Shown: piece after piece, positions 37,152 to 49,648 of the stretch
Layout: each line of letters opens with the position of its first letter
How positions within the stretch are numbered: the first letter of the stretch is position 1
Assembly (NCBI RefSeq): GCF_019112545.1
Contig: NW_025064899.1
Span: forward strand, 513,364 to 577,363
Direction of reading: 5' to 3'
Length of the DNA: 64,000 bases
Source: Guyanagaster necrorhizus
Taxonomy: Eukaryota; Basidiomycota; Agaricomycetes; Agaricales; Physalacriaceae
Program-made: the position numbers and the translations under genes
Notes under the pieces: generated by a model
Told to the model about the DNA's origin: nothing
Database searches by the model: none
The model's input: only the letters and a program-made list of their open reading frames with translations

Positions 37152-37619
37152 ATGTGCTATTCATTCCTGGGTAATATTCCTTTACTTATTACTTTGTTGT
37201 CATCAGTCTATTTCTCTGTTCAATACCCATTTACTCAGATACCTTTCTTTGGGTCTCAGTTCTCTGTTCTAAAGCATGTACCATCAGTGCATCAATGGCT
37301 ATGCATCTTTGATCAATGTGATCAGACTTGCTGATCATATTTCGATCGTAGTCTTTTTATTTTTAGCATGTCCTCTTGTAATAGTATTGGTGCATTTAGG
37401 GCCAAGTGCTGGGACCTCACATGCAGCCTAACCCCTCTGGTATTAGTCTGTTACTAGGCCATGCACTCTGCTTATTGTTACTTCAGTTTATTATTATGAT
37501 AGCTAGGTTTCTGTGTGTTCTAATCCTATTTTCTGTTACATGCTTACTGGACTGGAATGCAGTCCATGTATTCGCAATTTTCACAATTTTACATGCCTGA
37601 ACATGGAGAGGGTGTGTCA
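37152..37619. repeat. 3' fragment of an L2 unit
   Basis: Matches the last 470 bases of 5,632-7,444 and 26,502-28,421 and ends GGTGTGTCA. The 5' part is absent; repeat X abuts it. Confidence 0.7.
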
Positions 37620-38765
37620 TTGGGCTCAGAGAGAGTGAGAGTGCTAGGTTTCCAGAATGGAGGGTCAGGAGAGTCAACCAGAGTTCTGTTGTGAGTGGAG
37701 GTACTGGGGCTCTCTGAGCCCCTTCTCCAGTCTGCTGTATCTCATGCTTGGAGATACTGCCCAAAGAGGGTGTCCTCTCTGACTGCCTCATACTTGATTC
37801 ATGTCTGCTCCTGGATGTACTCAGTAAGGGAATCAGTGTGTTGAACTTCATCCTCTGAGAGGAGGATTAGGTCAACAGAGTCAGCTGGTTGTGATACCTC
37901 TGATGGCATTTGTATACCTTCTGTTCTGTTTGACATGCTGCCAGCCCAGCAGTACTCCATTTGGTCAAAGGTGGCTGCTACAGCTTGCCAATATCTTTCT
38001 TCATCACTATCATCTGTGAAGAATATGTTGTCAGTTCTGATGACACTGGTCCTACCTCCCTTGCTGTTGGTGCTCTGGTTTCTGACATATAGCTCAGCAG
38101 GAAAACTCTCTCTGCTTCCTGTCAGTGTTGTGTATAATGAGTCATGGCCATCATTTGGAGAGGTACTTCTACTCCTTTGAGCCACTCTAGTGGCATCAAG
38201 AGAGTCTCTGGCATGGCATCCAATGCTAGGCTCAGAGGGTGCAGTTGAGGGGGTTGCCTTTGTCATATAGATGTGGGTGGAGATGTCTGTGTGCTTGATG
38301 CATGAGATGGGCATGTTGGATCACAGTCTTCAAAACCCTGTAGCCTAAGGGTTTGTATCATCTGAGACAATTGCCATCAGAGATCAGAGCAGGTATCTGT
38401 AGTCTGTTTCTTTCTCAGGATGCTGTATATGCATATTTTCAGGGTTGGTTTTGGATATGGTTCCTTCCATGGGCTGGAAGGACTGTTAGGTGGAGGGAGG
38501 GATGTCATGGAGGGGGAGGTTAAAGGTGACATTTTATAGAATTTAATGTATATGCTGAAATTCTTGATAATAATGAATGGCCCAGGCAGTGATTGATTAG
38601 CATCCATGGCACAGCTGTATAATCACCAATAATCCTAATAAAGTTCCAATGATAGACACAAGGAGTTCAAAGAACTCATGGGTGAAGCTCAGATCTGATG
38701 AGTTGATGATAGGGGGCATTCAGTTTCTCAGCACAATTGAATTGGGCTTGAGAAAGAGAAGCTAG

Positions 38766-38780
38766 AAGCTTTGAGCTAAT
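38766..38780 (-). promoter_or_regulatory. Element C self-priming primer-binding site
   Basis: AGCTTTGAGCTAA at 38,767-38,779 on the plus strand, one base before the LTR. Its complement lies in the 3' LTR near 30,595-30,610 (TTAGCTCAAAACT, one change). Confidence 0.7.
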
Positions 38781-39046
38781 TGTTAAGCCCAAATGACATA
38801 TGATCTAAACACATGATAAACTGACACTGTCTTGCACTTTTGTCCAGTATCATTAAGCTACCTACAAAAGGGTATCATCTGTCATCCAGCAGTTACTGTC
38901 ACATCAAAGAACAATGACTGACTATGCATGTTGTGATAACTAAGCTCTATCCTATGGTTCTAAGCACTGGTTTAAGTGCTATGACTAAGCAAAGATAGAG
39001 GTCAATTCCTCAAGGTAAAAGATAAAAATAAGGAAAAATCATAACA
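38781..39046 (-). repeat. Element C 5' LTR, internally deleted
   Basis: 266 bases. Compared with the 3' LTR, the segment between TGTCTTGCACTT and TTGTCCAGTATC is gone, removing TATA and transcript start. Confidence 0.85.
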
Positions 39047-40631
39047 GCCTGATCACTGATGACAATTTGCTCCATTCCTTCTCTGGACCACTCAGAAAGG
39101 TGCTATCCTTCTATGAATATCTAAACTTGATGGAGCTGCTAGCTAATGATGCCATCCTCATCTAGTGTAAACCAGATCTCATGCAAAAGCCATATCTCTC
39201 CAAGAGACTCTCTGAAGACATCAACTGCTTTCTCACAGACTGCAAACAGTATTTCAAGGTCTATTCCACATACATGACTGCTAACATCTACCAGATCACC
39301 TTCACCATCTTCTATTTTGAGGACAAGGCAAAAACCTAGTGGACTTTGAAGAGCCAAGACCTCTACTCCATGATCCAGAGGTATCATTGACTGCTATTCT
39401 GGGACACCTTTAAGCAAATAGTACATGACAAGTTTACTGACCCTGCTATGTAAAAAATATACAAGAGCAAGATAAAGGAGTTATGCATAAGCAATCAGAT
39501 GGCCAGCAAGTACTTTGATGAGCTGGAACAACTCACCAAGCTAGCTGGACTGATCAATGATATCAACAAAGATGGATGACTGGTTGAAGCCCTGAAGAGA
39601 GGAGTATCAGCTTTCTACACAAAGATCATTTTGAATATCAGCTTCAATAGTCTGAAGGGGTACAAGGAGTGGAAGGAATGAATCACTATGATGAACAAGG
39701 AATGACACTGACAGAAAGCAGAGAATGCTTATCAATGAGATGATCAAAAGCCCAACCATCAGGGCAAATCCAACAAAGTGGTGACCTCTGTCAAGACTGG
39801 CACCTCTTTCTTGATCTTGACCCCTTCCTATTCCATCCAGAAGACCAATACTGGTATTACCTATACAGGGCAAGAGAAACCTATGAACATTGACTGAATG
39901 AAGAAAGAAGGCAAGTGTTTCAATTGTGGGAAGAAGAATCACTTGTCATAGAACTATCTGAAGAAGAAATGAACCTGTAAAGACATCAGAGCACAGATTG
40001 CTAAACTCCAGAAAGAAGCTGATGGATTGAAGGAGAACATAAAGGACATGAAGATTGAGGAGGTAAAAGACAGAGCCAATGAGTGAGTGATTCCACTCAG
40101 TCAGCCAAAAGACTTAATAGTGTGTCTCACATAGCTGCTGGTCAGACTTATGATACTTCTGTAGTTATAAATAAGTTATCTGAGCATTCAAATATACCCC
40201 ATCTCACTACAACTATGATACTACCATTAGAATTGCCAACTAAGACTCAACTGCCTACAGGCTGAACAGAGAGAGTGACTCCCACTGGATGGCTAAAGCC
40301 ATTAAAAATGCCAAGACTGAGGAGGCAGCAAAGGCAGTGCTCAAGAATTGAATACACCAGACTAAAGCCAAAGAAGTGATTGACAAAATAGTTGAAGGAA
40401 TGAGAAAGACCAAAAGGAACCAGGCTCTAGAGTGGCTTGATGAGTTGAGGGGGCCCAAGAAATACATCTAAAGGCAAAAAACTATGAGACAGTACTTGAC
40501 CACAAAGGCTCAAATTGAAACTCTCACCATATGGTCAACATATGCAGTGATAGCTCTGATCAACAGCAGCTGCACTGAAAGCTCAATCAACTGTGCTTTC
40601 ATCACTAAGCACCACCTCTTGATATGAGCTA

Positions 40632-41091
40632 TGTTAAGCCTAAGCAACATGTGATCTAAACACATGATAAATAAGCACTGTATCGAGTTTGTATGGTCAT
40701 ACCCAAGTTCACTATATGTGCTTGTGTGATATTGTATCTCAAGGCCAAGTACAAGTCAGCTCAAGATAAAATAGTGAAGATAAACTTTAGCTTAAAGCTG
40801 AGTATCTACAGCAAGAGCTACATTATTTATATACTGTTTGTCTGTCAAGATAAATATATTACTACTAATTGTATCTGTTTGAGTTGTTATGCTCTTTGTC
40901 TTTGGGCATCATTACTATCTACAAAAGAGTTGTTGTCTATTGTTGAGGGGCATCATTGCATCAAAAGACAATAATAGACTCAGTCTTGTTGAATGACTAA
41001 GCCTGTCCCATGGTCCTAAGTGCTGGTATAGGCACTCTGACTAAGTATAAATAGAGGTTAAAACAAAGAAGAAAAAGGAAAAATCATAACA
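40632..41091 (-). repeat. Element D 3' LTR
   Basis: 460 bases, plus strand TGTTAAGCCT to CATAACA. TATA and start motif are kept on the minus strand near 40,795-40,840. Confidence 0.85.
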
Positions 41092-44000
41092 TTACCTCCT
41101 CCTTAAGACCATCATCCTGATGGCTTAATTTAGGGATAGTTCATAGTCATAAATGGCATCTGCAGCAGACATTCACTTCTCATTGACCCACTGGTTAGAT
41201 TCTGGGCTGTAGCCCTTTCAACTAACTAGGTAGTCAATCATCATTGTCATTCCTCCTCTACAGGTACAGACTTTGCAAAGGTGATGGTTCAGTATCTGAT
41301 TGATTTTATATTGTTCCTCATCATCAATCAGATCAGATGGTGGTGGTGGCAGACATTCTTGATTGGAAAAAGCAGGAGTAATGAATGGGATAAGGAGGGT
41401 TTCATTAAAGATGTCATGGACTTTCCAATTAGCAGGGAGACAAAGTTTATATGCCAAGGCACCAACCTTTGCAATAGTCAGAAAAGGTCTGGTGCACTTG
41501 TTGGTAAGCTTCTGTTTAGATTATAGTAGGTGTAGGTTGGTCATGTCCAATCAGACTTTGTCACCAATATTGTATGTGCAGACAGGGGTGCATTGCTTGT
41601 CATATTGCTTTTTCATAGAGGACACCACTTTTTGAAGGGTGATATGAGTTTCTTCATGGATCTTGGATATAGTGTGTGCAAAATCAGAGGATGCAGATGT
41701 TGTGATGTGAGCACACTCTGTTTGGGATATATTAGGATATTATTCATAGTAAATGAAAAATAGTGTTTTTCCAGTGGCTGAGTAGACTTGGTTATTGTGC
41801 TGGAATGCCATAAGGGCAAGCCATTCCATCCAGTCATCCTGCTGGTAGTTAATGAATAATCAAAGGTATTTTTCAAACTTCTGATTAACTCATTCTATTT
41901 GTTCATCTGTTTGTGAATGATATACTGTTGATGTATTCTGCTGAATGTTTAGAAGCTTATATTGATCATTGAGGAACTTCAAGATGAATTGAGGTCCTCA
42001 ATCAGATATCATGGCTTGAGGCATGCTATATTTGGTATAGACTTTGTCACAGAGAATTTTAGCCCATCCTTCAGAGGTCAATTCTGTCAAGCACACAATT
42101 AAAATGATTGCCTTTGAGAACCAGTTGATGATTACTATGATTGCATCATAGCTATTGCAGTCTGATAGGCCAGTGATCATATTGATGGAAATGTGCATCC
42201 AAGGTGATTGTGGTACTTCATTTGGATGAAGGCAGGCAGCCTTCAGTTGAGTTGTGGATTTTCCCCTTTGGCACATTTTGCATCCTTTTATGTAGTGTTT
42301 AATGTCTTGGCTCATCTTTGGCTACCAATATTTGTGGAGGATGAGTTCCTTAGTCTTCATGATTCCTGAGTGTCCTGCCATAGCATGATTATGGCACATA
42401 GCAATAATCTTGCCTCTAAGTTGTTGATCTCAGAGAATATAGATCTGTCTATCATAGCAGATTAGTCTCCCTTCTTTCACCATTTCTTGCTCATGGTTGA
42501 GTGATGGAGCCACTCATTGATTCTATTTACTGTTGTCCCTCATGATGCTTTTGATCCTTTCATGGATTTCCTCTTCTGTTGGCATTATCATTGCCCAAAA
42601 ATGTTCAGGCTTTAATAATATCATGCTGTTGTTATTATTTTTCCTTTGATTGTGATCTGCTCTCTGACTGAGCAAGTCCACCTTCTTGTTTGCAGCTCTG
42701 ACTTTGTAGTGAAGCATGTAGCTGTATTCAGAGAGTTCTGTTACCTATCTGGCCTGTCATCAATTAAGTTTCTGGGGTTGCCAGAAATACCAGAGATTTT
42801 AATGATTGGTCCAAACCTTGAAGGTCTGGATTGCTCTGATCAGGTAATGCCTCCATTCCTCTAGGGCTAATGTTATGGCAAAGAGTTCCTTGTCATAAAT
42901 TTCATAGTTGCATTCTATTATTGTGAGGGCTTTGGATAAGAAGACTATGGGCTGCCATTTCTCACCTTGCTTCTGAGAGAGTATGGCTCTGATTGCCTCT
43001 TTACTCAAGTCTGCTTCTATCTGGAATTTTCTCTGTTGTATTGGTATAGCAAAGACTATGTCTTCAGCAAGACATCATTTGAGATCATTGAATGCTTCTT
43101 CTTGTGATGATCCCCAACCCCAAGGGGTATTGCTGGTGAGTTGGGTCATTGGTCAGACAATCTTGCTGTAATCTCATATGAACCATCAATAGAAGTTTAT
43201 GAATCCTAGAAAGGATTGCAATTTCTTTTTCTTTATTGGTATCAGCCATTCTGTTACTCTGAGAACTTTGATCAGATCCATTCAGATGCTCTCTTTGCTG
43301 ATGATTACTCTGAGATATTCTGTTTCCAAGACCTTAAATTCGCACTTCTCAGCTTTGAGAAAAAGCTTGTGTTTTCTCATCAATATGAGTACCTGGCAGA
43401 CCAATTGTCAATGCTCTTTCTGATCTCAGGACATGATGAGGATGTCATTGAGGTATATGGTGACTTTTCTGATGGCAATGAGATCCTTGAAGATATCATT
43501 CATCATCCATTGGAAGGTAGCTGGAAAGTTTATTAGTCTGAAGAACATCACTATGGGCTTGAACAGCCCTTGGTTCATTCAGAAGGCTGCCTTCCACTCA
43601 TTGCCTTTCTTAATCCATACATTGTTATAGCCCATTGAACATCCAGCTTAGTGTAATATTTTGCTCCTCATAGTTTATTGATCAGTTCAGAGATAAGTGA
43701 AAGCAGATAGCAATTCTTAATTGTCATTTTGTTTAGGTTCTGATAATCCTGTACTGGTCAGAGTTTGCCATCCTTCTTCTTAACAAAGAAGAATGGAGAA
43801 GCCATGAGAGACTTTAATGGTCTGATTCATCTGCTGGAAAGATTTTTGTCCAAGAACTTGTCAAGTTCTTATTGCTCATGATTGCTGAGAGGATAGATTT
43901 TACAGTTGAGATTTGCACTTGCATTGGAGATAAGCTCAATGGCATGATCTCAGGGTTTCAGCTCTGGTAGCTCATCAAAACTTTCTTTGTTGAATAGGTC

Positions 44001-47000
44001 TCAATAGTCTTGGGCCCACTCCAGAACCATTTCTTCAAATGTCTTCTCCTTCTTGTTGGTATTAGCATTGGCTGCCAGGTTGTTTGCATGATGTACAGCC
44101 TGAATATATAATGCCTGCTGTAGGTCTATAGTGAGAATGGTCTCACCATCCTCCATCTCTTCATTCCATCTGTCCTTAGGATCTTCATCAGATAACTCAA
44201 AGGGAATTTTTTGGTATTTGCACTGTGTGAATGTGATTCATCCAGTTTTCCGATTGACCAGGGGATTATGCTGAATGAGCCAATTGTGACCTAGAAACAC
44301 TTCTTTGGTTCTTAGATCAGTGATGGCCAGGTCAATTCATTCTGAGTGGTTGCTAATAGTTAGGCATAGTTTGATAAATTCAGTTATCAACCTGGTCTGA
44401 TTCTTGGTCTCATCCACATTGTAAACTGATATGGAGGCAGTCATTGTGCAAGTGAGGAGATTGTGCTTGTTGACAAAAGCATGATTTATAGAGCTGCCAG
44501 TACAACTGCTATCAATCAGAGCTGTTACTGCATGTGTTGATCGATTCATGAGGGTTTCAATCTGGGCTCTGATGGTCAGATCTCATCATGGGATCTTGGT
44601 TCTCCTGACATATCTCCTGGGGCTCTGGAGTTCATTGAGCCACTCTAATGCTCAGCATCACTCTGCTTTTCTCATGTCCTTGACTATTTCATTGATTACT
44701 TCTTCAGCCTGGGCCTTGTGTATCCAATTCTTGAGTACTGCCTTGGCTGCTTCTTGCATCAAGGCATCCTTGATGGCCCACCATGTCCACTCAGTATTGA
44801 ATGGCTTGAGCCATCTGGTGGGAGTCTCTCCCTTTGTTTGGCCTGTAGGCACTTGAGTCTTTATTTTTGGCAATTCTTTTGTGGTATGCATAATGATGAG
44901 AGATTCAGGTATATTTGAATGCATGCATAATTTAGGCATAGAGGTAACTACAGAGACACTATTAGTCTGCCCAGCAGCTGTTTGTGGCACACCATAAAGT
45001 TCTTTGGCTGACCTAATGGAATTGCATACTAGTCAGCCCCATCTTTTACTTTCTTCACTTTCATGTCCTTGCTGAGTTCTTCTTCCTCCTTCTGGAGCTC
45101 AGCAATCTGTGCCCATATGTCTTCATGGGTTTGCTTCTTCTTCAGGCAGTCTTGCAATAGGTGCTTTTTCTGTCTACAATTGAAACATTTTCCTTTCTTC
45201 TTCAACTGATCTACATCCATCAGTTTCCCACTTCTCATATAGGTCATTCCTGTCTCAGTCTTCTGGATCCTGTATGAGAATATGCTGGTTGTAGTACTTG
45301 GTTTGATAGTGCCAGTCTGATTACCAGGCTTTGAGTTCTGCAGCTGGCTTGGTTTGCAGTACTTCTGTAGGTTGGATTGTTCTGCCTTTTGTCACTGCTG
45401 CTCCTTATACATGTTTGTAATTTATTCCTTCCATGCATTATAGCCTCTCAGCATGTTCATCCCAATGTCTGATACCATCTTGATGTAGGATGGTGGTGCC
45501 CCTCATTTGAGTGCTTTGACCATTCACCCATCATTGTTCATATCATTGCATATTCAAGCAAGCTTGGTGAGGTGCTCTAGTTTGTCAAAGTACTCAGTAG
45601 CCACCTTATCACTCATCTTGTACTCCTTGATCTTTGATTTATATACTTCTTGTACCACTAGATCAATGAACTTGTCATTGAACATCTGTTTAAACACTGG
45701 CCAGGATGGCAGTTGGTGGTGCTGCCTGATGATAGAGTAGAAGTTTGGGGAGATAAGGATCCACCAAGTCTTGGCTTTATCCTTGAGATACAAAGATGTG
45801 AAGGTGACTTTGTTCATGTCAGTTCCAAGATAAGTGATATAAACCTTGAAGTATTGCTTGCAGTCTATAAGGAACTGATCAATGTCATCCAATATGCCCT
45901 TGAAAGGGTGGGGCTTTCAGAGTAGGTCAGGCTTGCATTGGAGAATAGCAGCATTCTCCAGCAATACTTCCATTAGGTTGGGCTATTGGTTGAAGAGTGG
46001 GCACCATCATTCAGTTGGTGGGCCTGAAAATGAATGAAGAGAATTGTCATCCATGATGGAGCTTCCTGCTGGTGCAGCTTTCTTTCATATGATTACCTAA
46101 TTTCAGACTATGAATCTGAGTTTGATGGCCTTGGGATTGTCCTTGATGAGGTTCTTCCTACTTCCTTCAGCTTTATCAGATAGAGGTTGTCCTCTGAGGA
46201 GTTGGCTTCCTTTGCTGGTCCAAGGGTTTCAGAACCTGGTGAGTCTTGTTGTCAGCTGGAGTCAGGATTGAATAAGCTGAGTTGCTAATATCTGGACTAA
46301 AGAGATGGAGTATGAATATTAGTTTGTTGTAGTTCATATGAATGGTGCCATGTAGATAGCACATCTCAGGATTACTGAAGAGGTCTATGGCATCAGTTTA
46401 AGGTTGTACTTAGACTGGTATGCCAGGAGTCCCCTAAGTTGGTCTTCTGGATGTCTCCTGTTATAGGTTAATATAGTGTGTTTGATGGCAGAATATTGTA
46501 AAATATCCTGCCATTCTGTATCATCTGCATAAATATACTTCCTTCCTATGTCTGATGCCAACCACCTGGCATCCTGCCATAGGAATGCTGTACCCTTCTG
46601 GTATAGCTTCTGAAACTCCTTTTCCCTATTCTGCTGTATTGCTTCTTCCAATGCCTCCTCATCTGTGTCTTCCTTTGTGTATTCTATGAACCTCTCCAGC
46701 TTAAGAGAGACATCCTTGTTGCTGTCCTCAGCCTCATTGTCCCCCTCATCCTTGCTGTCCTTGCTGAAGAAGCTCTTGGGCTGGTCATAAATGGATGGTG
46801 CAGGAGCTTTGACAGTTGCTGGTGAACTGGTTGTCATTTTTGTGCTTGGTCTGGCCTCATTGTTGTCAGTCTAAGAAGAAGACTGCTCAAGAGGTTGGCC
46901 AGCACCAATCTCCATGTCTCCTCAGTGACTGCCACATGCTCTCTGTTCCTCCAGCTCTCAGCAATAGATGCAGAAGTTTCAGTAGTATTAGGGGTTAAGG

Positions 47001-47481
47001 AAGAGTGCTGCAACTCTTTCTCCCAGAAATTGCCAGAGGCTGTAGTCAGGAATGTGAGCATTAAGAGGGACTTGAAGCCCATAGACATTGAATATAGATT
47101 TGGAGTGGGAGGGAATGGTATCAGTGTCAGCAATACTGGAAGTTCTGAGATGAGGAGGATATGTGGTGTGTCAGACAGTCTCACTAGCAGTAACAGCCTC
47201 AGCTGACTCTGCCCATATGTTGGTTTTGCTTCTGGCTGGAGTGCCAGGCTCCCTGAATGGAGAGTCCAGGGTTCCTTGGCTGTATCAGACTGGGAAACTG
47301 AATCTCCAAGTGGTGGCCTCCAGCTGGCACTGCTGTCAGCACCACTGCTGGTCATATCATTCTTCTTCATATTTAGCAAAAGCTCAGTTGACTGCTTCCT
47401 CTGTGGCTTCCCAGGCATTGATAGAGTCATTGCTGGTCTGTCTATCTGTGTTATAGTTCTGGAGACTTCTTTTTGGTCTGA

Positions 47482-48892
47482 TGATGTGCTTGGTAATGGC
47501 TAAGTGACTAAAAGAGATGAATGAGGAATGAACTCTCAAACACAAACATCTAACCACTTAATACACAATCACCAAATACAGTTGAGGTCAGTTGTTTTGA
47601 GTATGATAGAAGCACTTTTGCAGTCTTAAGTAAAATCAAAGAAACAGTCAATAAAGACAGTTATTCAACTCTATCTTGCTTTCTAAGATGCAATACTCAT
47701 GAGAGTAGTTTATAGCAATGTTTAAGTATAATTAGGACTTAGAATCAATGCACAATTGTGCTCTAAATCAACTTAGAATATTCCAAAACCCAATAAACTC
47801 CAAAACCCAAATACTAAGTCTCTCAAGCATTTAGACTTGACTAGCTGCACTCTTGGCTGGCTAGTGGTCCTCAAAACTGAAGAACTTGTATTCTGATGCC
47901 GAAACCCTTATAGTTTGGAACCCAAATTAATCCAAAACCCAAAATATAGTTATTATTCCAATCCAATCCTCTCTAAGTGATAAAGCAACTTAAATAAATC
48001 ACTAAGTCGAAGCAGAACTCAAAATCCATTGTCCTATAGACTAGCTACAGTGGGCTAGAAGGCCTGAACATGGGAGTGGGTCGCTTCCTTGCTATTTCCC
48101 CCCATTCCCTTCTTTTATACATCAACAACAGGTACACAATCTATAAATAAAGCATTCAAAATAGTATTTCTCCTGTTTAAAGTGGAATCACACCATTATT
48201 CCAGAATGGTGGCACTCCTGGACTCCCCTAGGCTTGCCCAGACCTGCCTGGCCACCGCACAGCTTTATTTTAAGCTTACAGTGCCTGTGGGTATCTAACT
48301 CCTTTCTGTCTACTCAGAATTTTAATCTTCTGAGTTATTTTTAGTAGCTCAATTGATCAGGCCTGGTCAGGACTGGTCAACCGGTCCTATCTACTCTATT
48401 CCTCTCAATTCTATGTCTCTTAGATCACCTGATACCTAGGAAATTCGGACTTAGGCATTTGAGTCAAAACTTGGAGTGCTAGCTACAGATTATTGGGTCC
48501 CTCTTTTATTGCTTCTGGATGATGCTGTCTTTACTCAATACTCCACAACTGGCTATGGTATTACACTCCTAGCTGTCTTAGAATATACTTGTCTTAGTGG
48601 CATATAGAATTGGCTCTATTTGAGATACCATTTCCAAGTCCAACTTGGACTTAGTATTTTCCAAGGTGTGGTGCAGAACTTTTTTAAGTTCAAATCTGAC
48701 TAGGATTTTCATCCTTAGATCATATTATTTTACAAAGTCCCTTTTGGACTTAGTATTGGTCACTAGTATGACTATCAGCTTGAAGCCTCAGCTATAGTCC
48801 TCTACTAGCTAATAGTTCTCAGTTACTAGCATATTCTAGTATGTTATGAAGAATTGGCAAATTATAGAGCTGGACATGTACTCTGCATATCA
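47482..48892 (+). mobile_element. Repeat X, copy 2
   Basis: 1,411 bases with short terminal inverted repeats (TGATGTGC..GCATATCA) and flanking 4-mers CTGA (47,478-47,481) and TTGA (48,893-48,896), one transition apart. No protein domain is visible. TG..CA ends suggest a solo LTR. A TATAAATA box near 48,141 is a possible promoter. Some CpG sites survive at 48,000-48,480. Confidence 0.65.
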
Positions 48893-49278
48893 TTGAGCTG
48901 AGCACAAAGTCTTTAGCTCAAGTCAATCCTGGCTGTGAGCCTTTCTTCCTATGGCTCTTATAGTTTCTCATTGTTCAACCAGAGATTGGTGGCTTCATGG
49001 CTACTATAGTCAGTATGGATTGATGAGATAAGACTTTTAGCTGGCATGGCATAGAGAGAGTTATGGCCTGAGTTTGATAATACACTTTAGGATCTTAAAG
49101 CCACCTGAGGGGTATTAAGAGAGTTCTGAGTGTGGTCTCCAATCTCAGATTCTCACAGAGTGGTGGAGGAGTCAGAGGATGGCTCATCATTGAAGAAGTT
49201 GTTGGGAAGGTTCTCATCTTTGTGATCTGGGACCAGAGGGAGGTGCATCAGAATCCACAGATTCCTGAAGTCTATAAG

Positions 49279-49648
49279 TGTTAGACCCAAATTGTATGTG
49301 ATTATATTCACATGATAAACTGACATCACTTTGTGTTTGAGTGTTCCATCAGAGTTCACTTGGTGTGAATATTGATTGTTATACATCAAGGCCTTTGCTA
49401 TTGGCTTGAGAGTAGAATGGTGTGAAAATAAACTTTAGCTCAAAGCTGAGTTTTTACCAGCAAGTGTTGCTATGTTCTACAAAAGGTTCTTTATGCATCA
49501 TCAAGCATTGTTGTCATGTTGAGAGACAATGACCAACTAGGCTTATTGTGCTGACTAAGCCTGTCTCATAGTCTCAAGCACTGGTTTAGGTGCTCTGACT
49601 AAGCATAAATAGGAGTTTAAAAGAAGAGAAAGTGGAAAAATCATAACA
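49279..49648 (-). repeat. Solo LTR of the A-E family in the gag of element D
   Basis: 370 bases, TGTTAGACCC to CATAACA, flanked by ATAAG (49,274-49,278) and GTAAG (49,649-49,653). It lacks about 90 bases including the TATA box; the start motif TTAGCTCAAAGCT remains near 49,435. Confidence 0.8.

Larger units (their letters stand above)
30960..38532 (-). pseudogene. Element C gag-pol, inactivated but with the best reverse transcriptase
   Basis: Minus-strand order: gag start at ATG 38,532, gag N-terminal part to 37,620, interruption, capsid-like region (35,772-35,110), zinc knuckle CFNCGQKSHMAQDC (about 35,060-35,100), protease at about 34,380-34,440 (ALINSRCTSSLVN; DSG changed to NSR), reverse transcriptase (about 33,860-33,082), RNase H (about 32,990-32,700), integrase zinc site (32,391-32,173; H..H with CEVC), integrase core (about 32,100-31,700), and chromodomain (about 31,260-31,000). 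The frame 33,082-33,636 is open for 184 codons and keeps YLDDILIMS and the LGFISFY end of the RT connection. Elsewhere TGA and TAG stops recur. Gag is long, as in the sister copies. Confidence 0.8.
30438..39051 (-). mobile_element. Chromodomain gypsy element C, with nested insertions and assembly gap
   Basis: The element is 30,443-39,046 with exact GCCTG on both sides (30,438-30,442; 39,047-39,051), inserted in the gag of element B. The 3' LTR is 30,443-30,913; the 5' LTR is 38,781-39,046 and lacks about 205 bases including the TATA box and start motif. Repeat X (35,773-37,151, containing the gap) and an L2 fragment (37,152-37,619) interrupt gag, and about 1 kb of gag around them is missing. 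Confidence 0.85.
16510..40631 (+). mobile_element. Chromodomain gypsy element B, dissected by later insertions
   Basis: Plus-strand member of the A-E family. Pieces in order: 5' LTR left part (16,510 to about 16,860), LTR right part (about 25,925-26,042), leader and gag start (26,043-26,501), gag (28,422-29,775), gag (30,246-30,442), and gag plus protease (39,052-40,631). Between these lie, in order, a 9 kb insert carrying element A, an L2 unit, a solo LTR, and element C. The coding part stops in the protease at 40,631, where the LTR of element D begins. Reverse transcriptase, integrase and 3' LTR are missing. The split of the LTR is inferred from the match of both parts to complete LTRs of the family. 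Confidence 0.65.
26274..40631 (+). pseudogene. Element B gag and protease, in pieces
   Basis: The ATG at 26,274 corresponds to the gag starts of A, C and D. Coding pieces are 26,274-26,501, 28,422-29,775, 30,246-30,442 (contains GQLPANEA, as in A near 22,600) and 39,052-40,631. The last piece holds the capsid-like region (DCKQYFKVYSTYM, 39,238 on), a zinc knuckle CFNCGKKNHLSxNY near 39,920 with its last Cys changed to Tyr, an Asp/Glu/Lys-rich linker, and protease ALINSSCTESSIN near 40,550 with the catalytic Asp changed to Asn. Numerous TGA and TAG stops are present. The frame is cut by element D before reverse transcriptase. Confidence 0.7.

Noticed and set aside
46895..47456. Overlapping plus-strand frames in gag of D
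   Set aside because: Low stop density from base composition; the minus-strand gag explains the conservation.
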